Translations under genes and position numbers: made by a program
Source of the DNA: Aerococcaceae bacterium zg-252
Lineage (GTDB): Bacteria; Bacillota; Bacilli; Lactobacillales; Aerococcaceae
Length of the DNA: 64,000 nt
Assembly: GCA_016237705.1 (NCBI GenBank)
Contig: CP066204.1
Location: forward strand, 372,001 to 436,000
Reading direction: 5' to 3'
Notes under the pieces: generated by a model
Databases searched by the model: none
What the model was told of the DNA's origin: nothing
What the model saw: only the letters and a program-made list of their open reading frames with translations
Part shown: positions 54,906-64,000 of the stretch, piece by piece
Position numbering within the stretch: position 1 is the stretch's first letter
Layout of the letters: every line of letters begins with the position of its first letter

Positions 54906-54929
54906 TTGAGCAATCGAATATTGAGATGA
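54906..54929 (+). other. Possible 7-codon leader ORF coupled to glgC
   Basis: TTG AGC AAT CGA ATA TTG AGA TGA lies about 10 nt after AAGGAGAG, and its TGA overlaps the glgC ATG (ATGA). The glgC ATG itself has no adequate ribosome site, so re-initiation after this mini-frame would explain its expression. Confidence 0.4.
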
Positions 54930-56077
54930 AACAAGAAATGATTGCAATGATTCTCGCCGGTGGACAAGGGACGCGTTTAGGTGTGTTAACAAAGAAAACA
55001 GCGAAACCAGCAGTTCCGTTTGGAGGAAAATATCGGATTATTGATTTTGCGTTAAGTAATTGTATTAACTCAGGTATCAAAACAGTAGGAGTGGTGACGC
55101 AGTATCAACCACTTGAGTTGAATGAACATATCGGTAATGGTTCGGCTTGGGGCTTAACTGGGCGCAATAGTGGTGCTACAATTTTGCAACCTTACTCAAG
55201 TTCCGACGGTGAAAAATGGTTTAAAGGAACAGCTCATGCGATTTACCAAAATATTGCTTATATTGATTCAATCAATCCAGAATATGTATTGATTTTATCG
55301 GGTGACCATATTTATAAAATGGATTATAGTGAAATGCTAGAAAATCACAAGAAAAATCAAGCGAGCTTAACAGTGGGGGTTATTCCGGTTCCAATTAAAG
55401 AAGCGTCTCGCTTTGGTATTATGAATACGGACCATTCAGGTAGAATTATTGAGTTTGAAGAAAAACCTGCTAATCCGAAAAGTAATCTTGCCTCTATGGG
55501 GATTTATATTTTCAACTGGCAAACGTTAAGACGCTATCTTGTAGAAGACCAAGCGAAAAATCGTGAAATGGAAGATTTTGGTAAAAATGTTATTCCAGCT
55601 TATTTAGAAAATGCTGAAAATTGCTTTGCTTTTGCATTTGACGGCTACTGGAAAGATGTTGGAACGATTGAAAGTCTATGGGAAGCAAATATGGAATTTT
55701 TATCTCCAGAGCACCCATTGCATGTGAGCGAAGATAGCTGGAGAGTTTATACAAATAATCCAATTACACCACCACAATTTTTAACGGAAGATGCCGTATT
55801 GAAAAATGCTTTAGTTGTCGACGGTTGTTATGTTGCTGGGACAGTTGAAGATTCTATTTTATCATTGGATGTTAGAGTAGGTGAAAATTCTACGATTAAT
55901 GACTCGCTATTAATGGCGGGTGTAACCGTAGGTAAAAATTGTAAAGTAGAGTATGCAATTATTGGTGAAAATGCCGTATTAGCAGACGGGGCAAGTGTGA
56001 TTGGAACGCCAGAAAATATTGCAGTTGTAGGGTATCAAGAAGTGATTGGAGGACCGAAAAACGATGGTGAAGAATAA
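54926..56077 (+). CDS. glgC: Glucose-1-phosphate adenylyltransferase catalytic subunit
   Basis: 383 residues. Nucleotidyltransferase signature [49 protein letters not shown] and a C-terminal left-handed beta helix. It makes ADP-glucose. In Firmicutes it works with GlgD. The nearest strong ribosome site, AAGGAGAG, is 31 nt before the ATG, with a stop codon in frame at 54884 and no good start between; coupling to a mini-frame is possible. It overlaps glgD by 14 nt. Confidence 0.94.
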   Translation: MKQEMIAMILAGGQGTRLGVLTKKTAKPAVPFGGKYRIIDFALSNCINSGIKTVGVVTQYQPLELNEHIGNGSAWGLTGRNSGATILQPYSSSDGEKWFKGTAHAIYQNIAYIDSINPEYVLILSGDHIYKMDYSEMLENHKKNQASLTVGVIPVPIKEASRFGIMNTDHSGRIIEFEEKPANPKSNLASMGIYIFNWQTLRRYLVEDQAKNREMEDFGKNVIPAYLENAENCFAFAFDGYWKDVGTIESLWEANMEFLSPEHPLHVSEDSWRVYTNNPITPPQFLTEDAVLKNALVVDGCYVAGTVEDSILSLDVRVGENSTINDSLLMAGVTVGKNCKVEYAIIGENAVLADGASVIGTPENIAVVGYQEVIGGPKNDGEE

Positions 56078-57206
56078 ATTATGTGCGATTGTTAATTTAA
56101 CTGAAAATGAGGAACCGTTAAGACCTTTGACTAATGGGCGTCCGGTTGCAGCCTTACCATTTGCTGGACGTTATCGTGTCGTAGATTTCCCATTATCGAA
56201 TATTGCACACGCCGAAATCGATTCTTGTGCATTATTTATTTCAGAATCTGGACGTTCGATTTATGACCATATTCGTTCAGGTGATTCTTGGAATTTTGAT
56301 TCTCAAATCACAGGAGGAATCTTTACTTTTTCACAACAAAATTGGAAATTGCGTCATTTACAAGAGAATGCCGGAGGTCATTTTTATGATGACCACCGAC
56401 TCTATATGAAACGTTCTCATGCGAATTATGTTTTTGTGTCAGGGAGTAAAATTATTGCGAATGTCGATATTCGTGCCATTTATCGTCATCATTTATCAAG
56501 TGAAGCAGATGTTACAGTAGTGTATAAACCGATTGTGTTAGAAGAAGCACGTCGCTATTCTGAAGATATGAATTTAGTGCTTGATAACTATGGGCAATTA
56601 TTAGATGTGGTGCCTTTGCGTGAAGCTGGAGAAGCTGAACGAGTGAATGTTAACTTAGGTATGTATATTTTAAGTGTCGATAAGATGAATGAATTGATGA
56701 CACGAGCAGAAGCTGAAGGACGTTATGGTGAAGTGGATAGTGTCATCGAAAGCTATCTGTTAGATCAAACAGTCAATGTTTACGAATATACAGGTTATAC
56801 AGCCAATGTTGAAACGATTGACCGTTATTATCAAGCACATATGGATTTATTGGATCGTGCCAAATATAATGCCGTATTCCATACAAGTCAGCCGATTTTA
56901 ACGAAGAGTAAAAATGGAACGCCGACATATTATGCACCACATTCTGTTGTTAAAGATTCGATTTTAGCAACGGGTGTTACAGTAGACGGTGAAGTATGGC
57001 GTTCAGTTATCAATCGTAAAGTGCATATTGAATCGGATGCTAAGGTGAAACATAGTATTATTTTCCAAGGGACCAAAGTTGAATCAGGTGCTGTAGTAGA
57101 ATACGCTATTATCGATAAGAATTGTGTCATTAAAGCTGGTGCTAGAGTGATTGGTACACCGGATAATTTGGTTGTTATTGGTAAAAATACTGTAGTAGAA
57201 GTATAG
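56064..57206 (+). CDS. glgD: Glucose-1-phosphate adenylyltransferase regulatory subunit
   Basis: 380 residues, a GlgC paralogue in which the G-G-x-G-T-R loop is altered ([33 protein letters not shown]), as usual for GlgD. It raises GlgC activity. The ATG at 56064 follows GGAGG inside glgC; the frame is open six codons upstream. Confidence 0.92.
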   Translation: MVKNKLCAIVNLTENEEPLRPLTNGRPVAALPFAGRYRVVDFPLSNIAHAEIDSCALFISESGRSIYDHIRSGDSWNFDSQITGGIFTFSQQNWKLRHLQENAGGHFYDDHRLYMKRSHANYVFVSGSKIIANVDIRAIYRHHLSSEADVTVVYKPIVLEEARRYSEDMNLVLDNYGQLLDVVPLREAGEAERVNVNLGMYILSVDKMNELMTRAEAEGRYGEVDSVIESYLLDQTVNVYEYTGYTANVETIDRYYQAHMDLLDRAKYNAVFHTSQPILTKSKNGTPTYYAPHSVVKDSILATGVTVDGEVWRSVINRKVHIESDAKVKHSIIFQGTKVESGAVVEYAIIDKNCVIKAGARVIGTPDNLVVIGKNTVVEV

Positions 57207-57219
57207 GAGGCTTTCTTAA

Positions 57220-58662
57220 ATGATGAAAGTACTATTTGCTGCAGCAGAGGCTGCACCCTTTTTCAAAACCGGTGGACTAGGGGACGTTGCCTATGCACTA
57301 CCAAAAGAACTAGCCAAACAAGGTGTCGATATTCGTGTTGTTTTACCGAACTACACGCAAATGCCAGCGACCTATCAAGAACAACTTCAAGAAATTGCGC
57401 ATTTTCGTTTTCAATTAGGGGACAAAAATGTCTATTGTGGTATTAAAACATTAGAGTTAGACGGAATTACTTATTATTTTATTGATAATTTAAGTTATTT
57501 TGACCGTAAGAGCTTATATGGCGAGTGGGATGACGGCGAACGGTTTGGATTCTTTTCAACGGCTATTATTGAAATGCTAGAAGTGATTGATTGGATTCCT
57601 GATGTGATTCACTGCAATGATTGGCATACTGCCATGGTGCCGGTATTATTAGTTGACCGTTATCATTGGAAAAATCGTCTGCGTCATATTCGTAAAGTAT
57701 TTACCATTCATAATTTACGTTTCCAAGGAGTTTTTGCTCCCAATATTTTAGAACGTGTTTTCGGTACGCATTACAATGCGTATACGCAAGATGGTTTACA
57801 GTGGAAAGATTGTGTTAATTTTATGAAAGGTGCGATTAATTTTTCGGATATTGTGACGACAGTGAGTCCAACTTATGCCCATGAAATTATGACACCTGAA
57901 TTTGGTGAACAACTTGAAGGGACCTTACTATATAATCAGTGGAAAGTACGTGGAATTATTAATGGGATTGACTATGATTTGAATAATCCAGAAACTGATA
58001 CATTAATTCCGCATCATTTCTCGGCTAATCAACTTGCTGGAAAATATGAAAATAAACGAGCTTTACAGGAAGCAGTAGGCTTACCTGTGCGAGAAGATGT
58101 ACCGATTATCGGTATGGTGAGTCGTTTGACTGACCAAAAAGGATTCCAATTGGTCGAAGAACGTCTTGAAGAATTATTATCGCAAGCAGAAGTTCAAGTG
58201 GTTTTATTAGGTACCGGAGATGAACGTTTTGAACATTCTTTCCGTTACTTTGAATCTAAATATCCACATAAAATGAAGAGTTTAATTAAGTTTGACTTAA
58301 AAATTGCACAATTGATTTATGCTGGAAGTGATATGTTCTTAATGCCGAGTGCTTTCGAACCGTGTGGCTTATCGCAGATGATGTCGATGCGTTACGGCAC
58401 ATTGCCAATCGTTCATGAAACAGGTGGGTTAAAAGATACGGTGCAGCCATATAATCAATTCACCGGTGAAGGAACAGGTTTTAGTTTTTATGGTTTTAAT
58501 AGCTGGAATTTATTATCCACTATTTATAATGCTTTAACCGTTTACTATCAACGTCCAGAACATTGGCAAGGATTAATGCATCAAGCAATGACACGTAATT
58601 TCAGTTGGGAAAATCCGACAAAAGAATATTTAGCAATTTATCAACAATTATTAGCTGAATAA
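57220..58662 (+). CDS. glgA: Glycogen synthase (ADP-glucose)
   Basis: 480 residues, GT5 family. KTGGLGDVAYALPKEL binds ADP-glucose, and the C-terminal domain has SAFEPCGLSQMMSMRYG with the catalytic Glu and HETGGLKDTV. It extends alpha-1,4 glucan. Last gene of the operon: a strong terminator follows, and no glgP is present. Ribosome site AGGAGG. Confidence 0.95.
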   Translation: MMKVLFAAAEAAPFFKTGGLGDVAYALPKELAKQGVDIRVVLPNYTQMPATYQEQLQEIAHFRFQLGDKNVYCGIKTLELDGITYYFIDNLSYFDRKSLYGEWDDGERFGFFSTAIIEMLEVIDWIPDVIHCNDWHTAMVPVLLVDRYHWKNRLRHIRKVFTIHNLRFQGVFAPNILERVFGTHYNAYTQDGLQWKDCVNFMKGAINFSDIVTTVSPTYAHEIMTPEFGEQLEGTLLYNQWKVRGIINGIDYDLNNPETDTLIPHHFSANQLAGKYENKRALQEAVGLPVREDVPIIGMVSRLTDQKGFQLVEERLEELLSQAEVQVVLLGTGDERFEHSFRYFESKYPHKMKSLIKFDLKIAQLIYAGSDMFLMPSAFEPCGLSQMMSMRYGTLPIVHETGGLKDTVQPYNQFTGEGTGFSFYGFNSWNLLSTIYNALTVYYQRPEHWQGLMHQAMTRNFSWENPTKEYLAIYQQLLAE

Positions 58663-58667
58663 ATAAG

Positions 58668-58704
58668 CACACCCCTACTATCGTTTCAATAGTAGGGGTG
58701 TTAA
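58668..58704. terminator. Bidirectional terminator after glgA
   Basis: ACACCCCTACTAT-CGTTTCA-ATAGTAGGGGTGT, a perfect 13-bp stem shared with the converging amidotransferase gene. Confidence 0.88.
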
Positions 58705-58712
58705 TTTATGAA

Positions 58713-59486
58713 TTAAATTAAATGGTAACCCAGCTCATTTTGTTGGTTGATATGATGACGTGCTTTGTTCGCACGTTGTACTAAGTCCTTGAAAATTGCT
58801 AAACTTTGTTGATTATTCATAATTGCATTAAGTTCCGGATGCCATTGTAAGCCGAGAATACTCTGATGATTTTCAAATAATTCAACAGCTTCTGGTACAT
58901 TATCAGGGCTCCAAGCTGTAATAGATAAACCAGGTGCGATGTCTTTTAGCACTTGGTGATGAAATGAATTTACATAATCGCCTGTTTTAAAAATAGACGC
59001 AATATGAGAATTTTCTTTTACCACAATTGAATGCGTCGGATGATGTGGTTTTGTTTTTTGCACATGTTGAATAGTGATTTGTTCATTTTCTGATAAGTCT
59101 TGATACAATGTTCCGCCTAAGACCACATTAATTAATTGCATTCCACGACAGATACCTAAAATCGGTTTGTTTTGTCGCATTGCCTCTTTCATTAATAAAA
59201 TTTCGCTACGGTCACGCTCCGGAGAAGTTGCACCGATGACCATGCGTGGTTCTTCATTATAAAAATGAGGTGATACATCTTCGCCACCAGTTAAGAGTAA
59301 GCCGTCAACAATCGAAATGATTGCCTCAGCATTGTCTTCATTCATAATTGGTAAAATAATTGGTGAGCCACCAGCTAATTCAATGGCTTGGCTAAATCCA
59401 AGTGGTGAATAGTTAACAGTTAATGGTGCTCCTTGATTGCCAGATAGTTGTGAAATGTTTCCAGTAATTCCAATAACAGGTTTCAT
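58713..59486 (-). CDS. Class I glutamine amidotransferase-like (gamma-glutamyl-GABA hydrolase family)
   Basis: 257 residues. The nucleophile is the Cys in LGICRGMQLINV, and the triad His-Glu is in LQWHPE. DGLLLTGGEDVSPHFY is typical of the PuuD/YvdE branch, which cleaves gamma-glutamyl bonds. Substrate unknown. Ribosome site AAGGAGG, 6 nt before the ATG. Confidence 0.87.
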   Translation of the reverse strand: MKPVIGITGNISQLSGNQGAPLTVNYSPLGFSQAIELAGGSPIILPIMNEDNAEAIISIVDGLLLTGGEDVSPHFYNEEPRMVIGATSPERDRSEILLMKEAMRQNKPILGICRGMQLINVVLGGTLYQDLSENEQITIQHVQKTKPHHPTHSIVVKENSHIASIFKTGDYVNSFHHQVLKDIAPGLSITAWSPDNVPEAVELFENHQSILGLQWHPELNAIMNNQQSLAIFKDLVQRANKARHHINQQNELGYHLI

Positions 59487-59674
59487 CGAAAACCTCCTTA
59501 AATACGTTCATTTTTAGGGGATAACATTGCCCCACTTGTGTAATGTTCTTTATGAATGTATATTATAATACATGAATGCAAAAAAGTTAAATGAAATATT
59601 AAAAAAATATAATTTTACTTAATCATTTTTCATTTTTATTTCTGGTTGAGTGTGTTGAACTTGGAAAAGTTTGA

Positions 59675-59680
59675 TATAAT
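59675..59680 (+). promoter_or_regulatory. -10 element of the holA promoter
   Basis: TATAAT in TTTGATATAATGG. TTGAAC (59655-59660) is 14 bp upstream, shorter than ideal, so the -35 is uncertain. Confidence 0.45.
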
Positions 59681-59723
59681 GGAACGGCAGTTAAGATTGC
59701 GAGCAAAGGATGTGATTCGATAA

Positions 59724-60737
59724 ATGGAGTTTCAAAAAGTAATCCAAATGATTCGTCAAAATCAAATTGCCTCGAACTATTTATTGCAAGGAAATGAAAG
59801 TTATTTGCAAAAACTCTTTTTAGATACATTGGTTCAAGTGGTCGGAGAAGAGGAGATAGATCGTGTACATTTTGATTTAGATGAAGTCAGTATAACGCAA
59901 GTACTCGATGAGGCAGATACTTATGCCTTTTTTACGCAATACCGTTTAATTATTATTGATAATGTGACCTTTTTAAATGCACAAACGACACAAAAAATTT
60001 CAGATGAAGAAACGAATCGTTTATTAGAATATCTTACGAATCCGAATCCGTCTTCGATTGTCATTTGGCGTGTGGAAAGTGAGCAATTAGATAAGCGAAA
60101 AAAAGTATCGAAAGCCTTTCTAAAAGATGTAACAGTTGTAGATGCCACTGCAATGAAACAAGACGAAGTTGAACGCTTTGTCACGCAACATGTAAAAGGA
60201 CTATCTTTATCGATGACTGATGATGCGAGAAAAGAGTTATTACAACGTGTTCAATATCGCCTGAGTGATGCGATGAATGAATTAAATAAATTAGAACAAT
60301 ACGCACTATCGGGTAAGGCGATTAACAAAGATGTCGTGCGACAACTTGTGCCACGCTCACTCGAGTCCAATGTGTTTGAATTATCGAATGCGATTATGGC
60401 GAAACAATTAGCAAATGCAACCCAAATTTATGAAGATTTATTATTAATGCGTAATGAGCCGATTGCTTTACATGCACTAATGATTAGTCAATTCCGTTTA
60501 CTTATTCAAGTGAAATTATTGGCAGCAGCTGGACGTCTAGAACATGAAATTGCGACACAATTAGGTGTCCATGCTTATCGTGTCAAATTAGCACTGCAAT
60601 TAGCTCGTCACTATCCATTGGCACAATTAACAGCATTTTACGAGCAGTTGATTAAAACGGATTTTCAAATGAAAACGAGTTTTGGAGATAAAGAAATTCA
60701 TTTTTATTTATTGGTCACGCAATTTATGACGATTTAA
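59724..60737 (+). CDS. holA: DNA polymerase III subunit delta
   Basis: 337 residues. HolA/YqeN pattern: YLLQGNESYLQKLFLD at the N-terminus, IIIDNVTFL, and a C-terminal helical collar domain with LLMRNEPIALHALMISQFRLL. It is the clamp-loader subunit that opens the sliding clamp. It commonly lies near rpsT; here ddh follows instead. Confidence 0.9.
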   Translation: MEFQKVIQMIRQNQIASNYLLQGNESYLQKLFLDTLVQVVGEEEIDRVHFDLDEVSITQVLDEADTYAFFTQYRLIIIDNVTFLNAQTTQKISDEETNRLLEYLTNPNPSSIVIWRVESEQLDKRKKVSKAFLKDVTVVDATAMKQDEVERFVTQHVKGLSLSMTDDARKELLQRVQYRLSDAMNELNKLEQYALSGKAINKDVVRQLVPRSLESNVFELSNAIMAKQLANATQIYEDLLLMRNEPIALHALMISQFRLLIQVKLLAAAGRLEHEIATQLGVHAYRVKLALQLARHYPLAQLTAFYEQLIKTDFQMKTSFGDKEIHFYLLVTQFMTI

Positions 60738-60751
60738 ATAATGATATTTTA

Positions 60752-60780
60752 TTGAAATCTCTTGTAAAAAATAATAAAAT
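60752..60780 (+). promoter_or_regulatory. Promoter of ddh
   Basis: TTGAAA (60752-60757), 17 bp, TAAAAT (60775-60780). Confidence 0.75.
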
Positions 60781-60818
60781 GATTAAAATTACATTATAAA
60801 GGAATGGAGTGGAAATGA

Positions 60819-61802
60819 ATGAGTAAAATAAGGATTGGTATTATTGGTTATGGAAACTTAGGTCGTGGAGTAGAATATGCGATTGCACAACAACAGGATA
60901 TGGAATTGGTCGCTATTTTTACCAGGCGAGGACCGAGTAGTGTAACGCCTGTTAATCCGAGCGTATCGGTGTATCACGTTGATGAGGTAGCACAATTTGT
61001 CGATAAAATTGATGTGATGATTTTATGTGGTGGGTCAGCGACAGATTTACCTGAACAAACTCCTGCTTTTACTAAATTATTTAATACAGTAGATAGTTTC
61101 GATACTCATGCGAAAGTGCCAGAACATTTTGCAGCAGTGAATGAAGTGGCTCAAGCCAATAATAAAGTAAGTGTGATTTCTGTCGGCTGGGATCCAGGTT
61201 TATTTTCGATAAATCGTGTATTAGCTGAAGCGGTACTACCAGAGGGAGAAAGCTATACATTTTGGGGTAAAGGTGTTTCGCAAGGACATTCAGATGCGAT
61301 TCGTCGTATCGAGGGAGTTTTAGATGCTAAGCAATATACGATTCCTGTTGAATCAGCGATTGATGCAGTGCGTCAAGGTACACAACCTAATCTCTCGACA
61401 CGTCAAAAGCATAAGCGAGAATGTTTTGTCGTAGCAGCTGAAAATGCTAATCGTCAACAAATTGAGCAGGCAATTGTGACTATGCCAAATTACTTTGATG
61501 AATACGATACAGTGGTTCATTTTGTGACACAAGCTGAATTAGACGAACATCACGCTGGTTTACCACATGGCGGCTTTGTGATTCGTAGCGGTAAAACAGG
61601 TGAGGCGAGCAATGAAATCATGGAGTTTAGTTTAAAATTAGATTCGAATCCAGAATTTACAGCGAGTGTATTGATAAGCTATGCTCGTGCAGCTCATCGT
61701 TTAGCAGTGAAAGGGGAATATGGTGCTAAGACAGTGTTTGATATTCCAGTAGGATTGTTGTCACAACATAGTGCCGAAACATTACGTGAACAATTTTTAT
61801 AG
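60819..61802 (+). CDS. ddh: meso-Diaminopimelate D-dehydrogenase
   Basis: 327 residues. NADP-binding GIIGYGNLGRGVEYAI, then ILCGGSATDLPEQTP, the substrate region SVGWDPGLFSINR and the C-terminal ARAAHRLAVKGEYGAKTVFDIP, all diagnostic. It makes meso-DAP in one step from tetrahydrodipicolinate. DAP serves peptidoglycan and lysine synthesis. The ATG at 60819 follows GGAGTGG; an ATG at 60815 opens only a 3-codon frame. Confidence 0.93.
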   Translation: MSKIRIGIIGYGNLGRGVEYAIAQQQDMELVAIFTRRGPSSVTPVNPSVSVYHVDEVAQFVDKIDVMILCGGSATDLPEQTPAFTKLFNTVDSFDTHAKVPEHFAAVNEVAQANNKVSVISVGWDPGLFSINRVLAEAVLPEGESYTFWGKGVSQGHSDAIRRIEGVLDAKQYTIPVESAIDAVRQGTQPNLSTRQKHKRECFVVAAENANRQQIEQAIVTMPNYFDEYDTVVHFVTQAELDEHHAGLPHGGFVIRSGKTGEASNEIMEFSLKLDSNPEFTASVLISYARAAHRLAVKGEYGAKTVFDIPVGLLSQHSAETLREQFL

Positions 61803-61808
61803 AACAAA

Positions 61809-61836
61809 AAAGACTGGGCAAGTTTGTCCAGTCTTT
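61809..61836. terminator. Bidirectional terminator between ddh and the PPDK regulator gene
   Basis: AAAGACTGG pairs with CCAGTCTTT around GCAAGTTTGT. It carries the GACTGGGCAA core also seen in the long hairpin elements. Confidence 0.85.
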
Positions 61837-61851
61837 AATGTGTATTGAAAA

Positions 61852-62676
61852 TTATGCACGAATCGGTAAATTTAATTCTTGAATAATAATGGAGGCTGTT
61901 TCTTCGATACTTCGTTCAGCTGTGTTAATAACTAGGCAATTAAGTTTTTCATATAAATCATGAGCAAACTTCAATTCGTGATTAACACGTTCCATTGATG
62001 CATATTTAGTACCACTCGGCATTCCGTATTCACGCATACGATTTTCACGATGTAAATTTGCTACTTTATCAAATGTTGTCAGTCCAACGATTTTATTAGC
62101 ATCAATTTCAAATAAGATATTAGGCACTTGATTTTCAGGTATCAAAGGTAAATTTGCGACTTTATAGCCGAGATTGCCTAAGTACATACTGAGTGGTGTT
62201 TTGCTTGTGCGTGATATACCTAAAAGTACAATATCTGCTTCGATAAAGCCTTTTGGATCTTTACCGTCATCATACATCATACAAAATTCCATTGCTTTAA
62301 CACGATTGAAGTATTCTTCTGATAAATCGTGTTGTGCTCCGATTTTATGAGTAGGTTCTAAGCCAGTTCGTCTTGCGATTTCTTCAGTCACCGGCTGGAT
62401 TAAATTATAAAGGAAAATTTGATGTTCTCGACAAAATTCTTCGCTTAAATTTGAGAGTTCAGCATTAGCTAAAGTCAATAGCACCATACCATTGTTTGAT
62501 TTTGCATCTTCTAGTACAGGTATTAAAGCATCTTTATTTGAAATAAATACAAATTTATGTAATACTGTATTTGCTGTGGGGAATTGCGCAAGTGCTGCTT
62601 TGGCAAATTTTGTTGTAGTTTCACCAATCGAATCAGAAATAAGATAAATGTGAAGGGTAGTATCGATTGTCATCAT
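61852..62676 (-). CDS. Pyruvate phosphate dikinase regulatory protein (kinase/pyrophosphorylase)
   Basis: 274 residues, DUF299 family. YLISDSIGETTTKFAKAAL at the N-terminus and the P-loop-like GISRTSKTPLSMYLGNLGYKVANLPL are diagnostic. It switches PPDK on and off by phosphorylating a Thr with ADP and removing the phosphate with Pi. No ppdK is in the window. Ribosome site AAGGAG, start ATG 62676. Confidence 0.92.
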   Translation of the reverse strand: MMTIDTTLHIYLISDSIGETTTKFAKAALAQFPTANTVLHKFVFISNKDALIPVLEDAKSNNGMVLLTLANAELSNLSEEFCREHQIFLYNLIQPVTEEIARRTGLEPTHKIGAQHDLSEEYFNRVKAMEFCMMYDDGKDPKGFIEADIVLLGISRTSKTPLSMYLGNLGYKVANLPLIPENQVPNILFEIDANKIVGLTTFDKVANLHRENRMREYGMPSGTKYASMERVNHELKFAHDLYEKLNCLVINTAERSIEETASIIIQELNLPIRA

Positions 62677-62735
62677 AAAGCACTCCTTTTTGATTGATTT
62701 CTTTTACTATACCATATAATGAAGGAGGATTGTAT

Positions 62736-63215
62736 ATGGAACATGAACATCACCACGCTCATTGTAGCCATCATTCAACAGAAAAACAAACACCAGCTGA
62801 AGTAGTGGAGCAGTGCTTAAAAATATTGAAGAATGCGGGATTCAAGATGACCAAAAAACGTGAGGAAATTTTGATGTACTTTGCAGAGTCAGATCGGTAC
62901 ATGAGTGCACAAGATATTCATCGCATGATGGCAGAAAAGTACCCTACCATGAGTTATAACACTACCTATCGCAATATTTATGATTTTGTAGAAAATGGAT
63001 TGCTTGAAGGAACAGAATATAATCATGAACAAATGTTTCGTATAAGTTGTGGCGAACAAAGTCATCACCACCATCACTTCATTTGTACTAGGTGTGGCAT
63101 TACGATTCCGTTAGATGCTTGTCCAATGGAACAAGTAACGACAGATTTATCAAAGGTCAAAATTGAATCACATCGTTTTGAAGTGTTTGGTAAATGTGAG
63201 AATTGTCAAATGTAA
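62736..63215 (+). CDS. Fur-family metalloregulator, probably Zur
   Basis: 159 residues. A His-rich N-terminus (MEHEHHHAHCSHHSTEK) precedes a winged helix (ILMYFAESDRYMSAQDIHRMMAEKYPTMSYNTTYRNI) and a dimerisation domain with HHHHFICTRCG and CENC, the structural zinc cysteines. The CxxC pairs and HHHHF suggest zinc sensing (Zur) more than PerR or Fur, but this is not certain. The ATG at 62736 follows GAAGGAGG; the frame is open 14 codons upstream. Confidence 0.82.
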   Translation: MEHEHHHAHCSHHSTEKQTPAEVVEQCLKILKNAGFKMTKKREEILMYFAESDRYMSAQDIHRMMAEKYPTMSYNTTYRNIYDFVENGLLEGTEYNHEQMFRISCGEQSHHHHHFICTRCGITIPLDACPMEQVTTDLSKVKIESHRFEVFGKCENCQM

Positions 63216-63271
63216 TTTTTGTGGGAATGCTTACGGGTATTAAAAGTATTTAGGTAAACAGTCATACTAAG

Positions 63272-63295
63272 CCACTTCATAGGGAGTGGTTTTTT
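63272..63295 (+). terminator. Terminator after the Fur-family gene
   Basis: CCACT-N8-AGTGG, then T6. Confidence 0.75.
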
Positions 63296-63500
63296 ATTTC
63301 GAAATATCGGTATTTTGTCAGTCAAAGTCGTTGGAAAAGCTAGAGTTCTGTCAGTTGTTTTGATATAATTAAAAGTAAAATAGTAGCAATATGAATAATA
63401 TTCTAGTGAGTGATTCGATTGTAAGGAAAAGGCTAATTTATCAAATGGCGAGTAATGTTAATGTGTAGATTAAGTATGGGAAAATAAGGAGGTAGCACCA

Positions 63501-64000
63501 ATGGGGAGTGCAGAACAATTAAGAAAAACATTGTTTTTTGGTTATTCACGAGCTTCTGTGGAGGAGAAAATTCAGCAGATGCATCGAGAACAAAAAATGT
63601 TGAAAGATACGGTCAAAAATCAAGAAGAAACAATCAATGATTTAAAAGAACGTTTAGCACGTTTTGAAAGTAAAGAATTGTTGATTTCAGAAGTAATTGT
63701 TGAAGCAAAAGATTTAGCAAAAAATGTGATTAAAGATGCACATGCTGAGGCGTCAGACATTCGAAGTTCAACGGAAGAAGTAGTAACGAATCGTCTTTCT
63801 AATTTTGAATTATCCATGGCAGAGCTAGAAGCTATTAAACGAGAAATCGTACTCCAAGAAAGTTACTTAAAAGGGGAGTTGAAATCCGTTTTACAAAAGC
63901 ACATGGACTTCTTGGAAACAATTGATTTATCTACTTTTGGAAAAATTAAAGAAGAACTTGATAGAAGTATGGATTTGGCAAAAACTGTCAAAGAAGAAAT
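63501..64000 (+). CDS. DivIVA-like coiled-coil protein, 3' truncated by window edge
   Basis: 166 codons are visible, with no stop before the window ends. It opens MGSAEQLRKTLFFGYSRASV, close to the DivIVA N-terminal F-x-GY-x-x-x-V motif that binds curved membrane, followed by a long Glu/Lys-rich coiled coil with ISEVIVEAKDLAKNVIKDAHAEA, the DivIVA second-segment pattern. GGAGG lies 8 nt before the ATG. A role in cell pole or septum organisation is likely; a GpsB-like or unrelated coiled-coil protein is possible. Confidence 0.6.
   Translation, partial: MGSAEQLRKTLFFGYSRASVEEKIQQMHREQKMLKDTVKNQEETINDLKERLARFESKELLISEVIVEAKDLAKNVIKDAHAEASDIRSSTEEVVTNRLSNFELSMAELEAIKREIVLQESYLKGELKSVLQKHMDFLETIDLSTFGKIKEELDRSMDLAKTVKEE

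Noticed and set aside
62690-62720. TTGATT/TATAAT as promoter of the Fur-family gene
   Set aside because: The start would fall inside GAAGGAGG, removing the ribosome site from the mRNA; the true promoter is not clear.
1-64000. Insertion sequences, prophage genes, tRNA or rRNA genes
   Set aside because: No transposase, integrase, phage structural gene or recognisable tRNA/rRNA sequence was found on either strand.

Overview
The window is about 64 kb of AT-rich DNA from a low-GC Gram-positive bacterium, almost certainly in the Lactobacillales. The signs are strong AGGAGG ribosome sites, TTGACA/TATAAT promoters, LAAC lipoboxes, peptidases typical of lactic acid bacteria (PepA, PepF, PepO), a pneumococcus-like sucrose ABC operon, YutD/DUF1461 and a glgBCDA operon. 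A meso-diaminopimelate dehydrogenase and glutathione reductase hint at the Aerococcaceae/Carnobacteriaceae side of the order, but that placement is a guess. There are no rRNA or tRNA genes, no CRISPR array and no insertion sequence. Both ends cut a gene: a GPH sugar transporter on the left and a DivIVA-like protein on the right.

Layout. 1-3.6 kb: sugar transporter and GH2 beta-galactosidase. 3.8-8.4 kb: pepA, ytpR, a disordered hypothetical protein, murC and a LysR regulator. 8.6-10.1 kb: an orphan trpB behind a leader that encodes a 17-residue peptide with two Trp codons and contains competing hairpins and two terminators. 10.4-18.4 kb: glycerol dehydrogenase, M16C peptidase, AI-2E-family membrane protein, cytoplasmic alpha-amylase and a stand-alone trigger-factor C-terminal domain. 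18.5-19.74 kb: three tandem ~426-bp copies of a type I toxin-antitoxin-like module. 19.9-23.4 kb: an alaRT-like pair and pepF. 23.4-24.35 kb: a small Sec-secreted peptide and a probable immunity gene, bracketed by a duplicated 42-bp terminator; then an ABC exporter. 26.4-36.1 kb: rpsP, PepO, YqhD-like dehydrogenase, MATE pump, glutathione reductase, GlsB, DegV and a CDP-alcohol phosphatidyltransferase homologue that has lost its catalytic aspartates. 36.3-43.7 kb: the yutD group, an oxidoreductase, a DEAD-box-type helicase and a two-component system with a PepSY protein. 43.8-52.5 kb: sucrose/fructan uptake and hydrolysis (LacI regulator, two permeases, binding lipoprotein, GH32), fructokinase and zwf. 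52.9-58.7 kb: glgBCDA, without glgP. 58.7-64 kb: a class I amidotransferase, holA, ddh, the PPDK regulator, a Fur-family regulator and the DivIVA-like start.

Together the genes give a carbohydrate-centred locus: sucrose enters by an ABC system with no ATPase of its own, is hydrolysed and phosphorylated, feeds the pentose phosphate pathway through Zwf, and surplus is stored as glycogen. The least ordinary parts are the Trp-codon leader in front of a lone trpB, the triplicated toxin array with antisense promoters, and the bacteriocin-like cassette between duplicated terminators.
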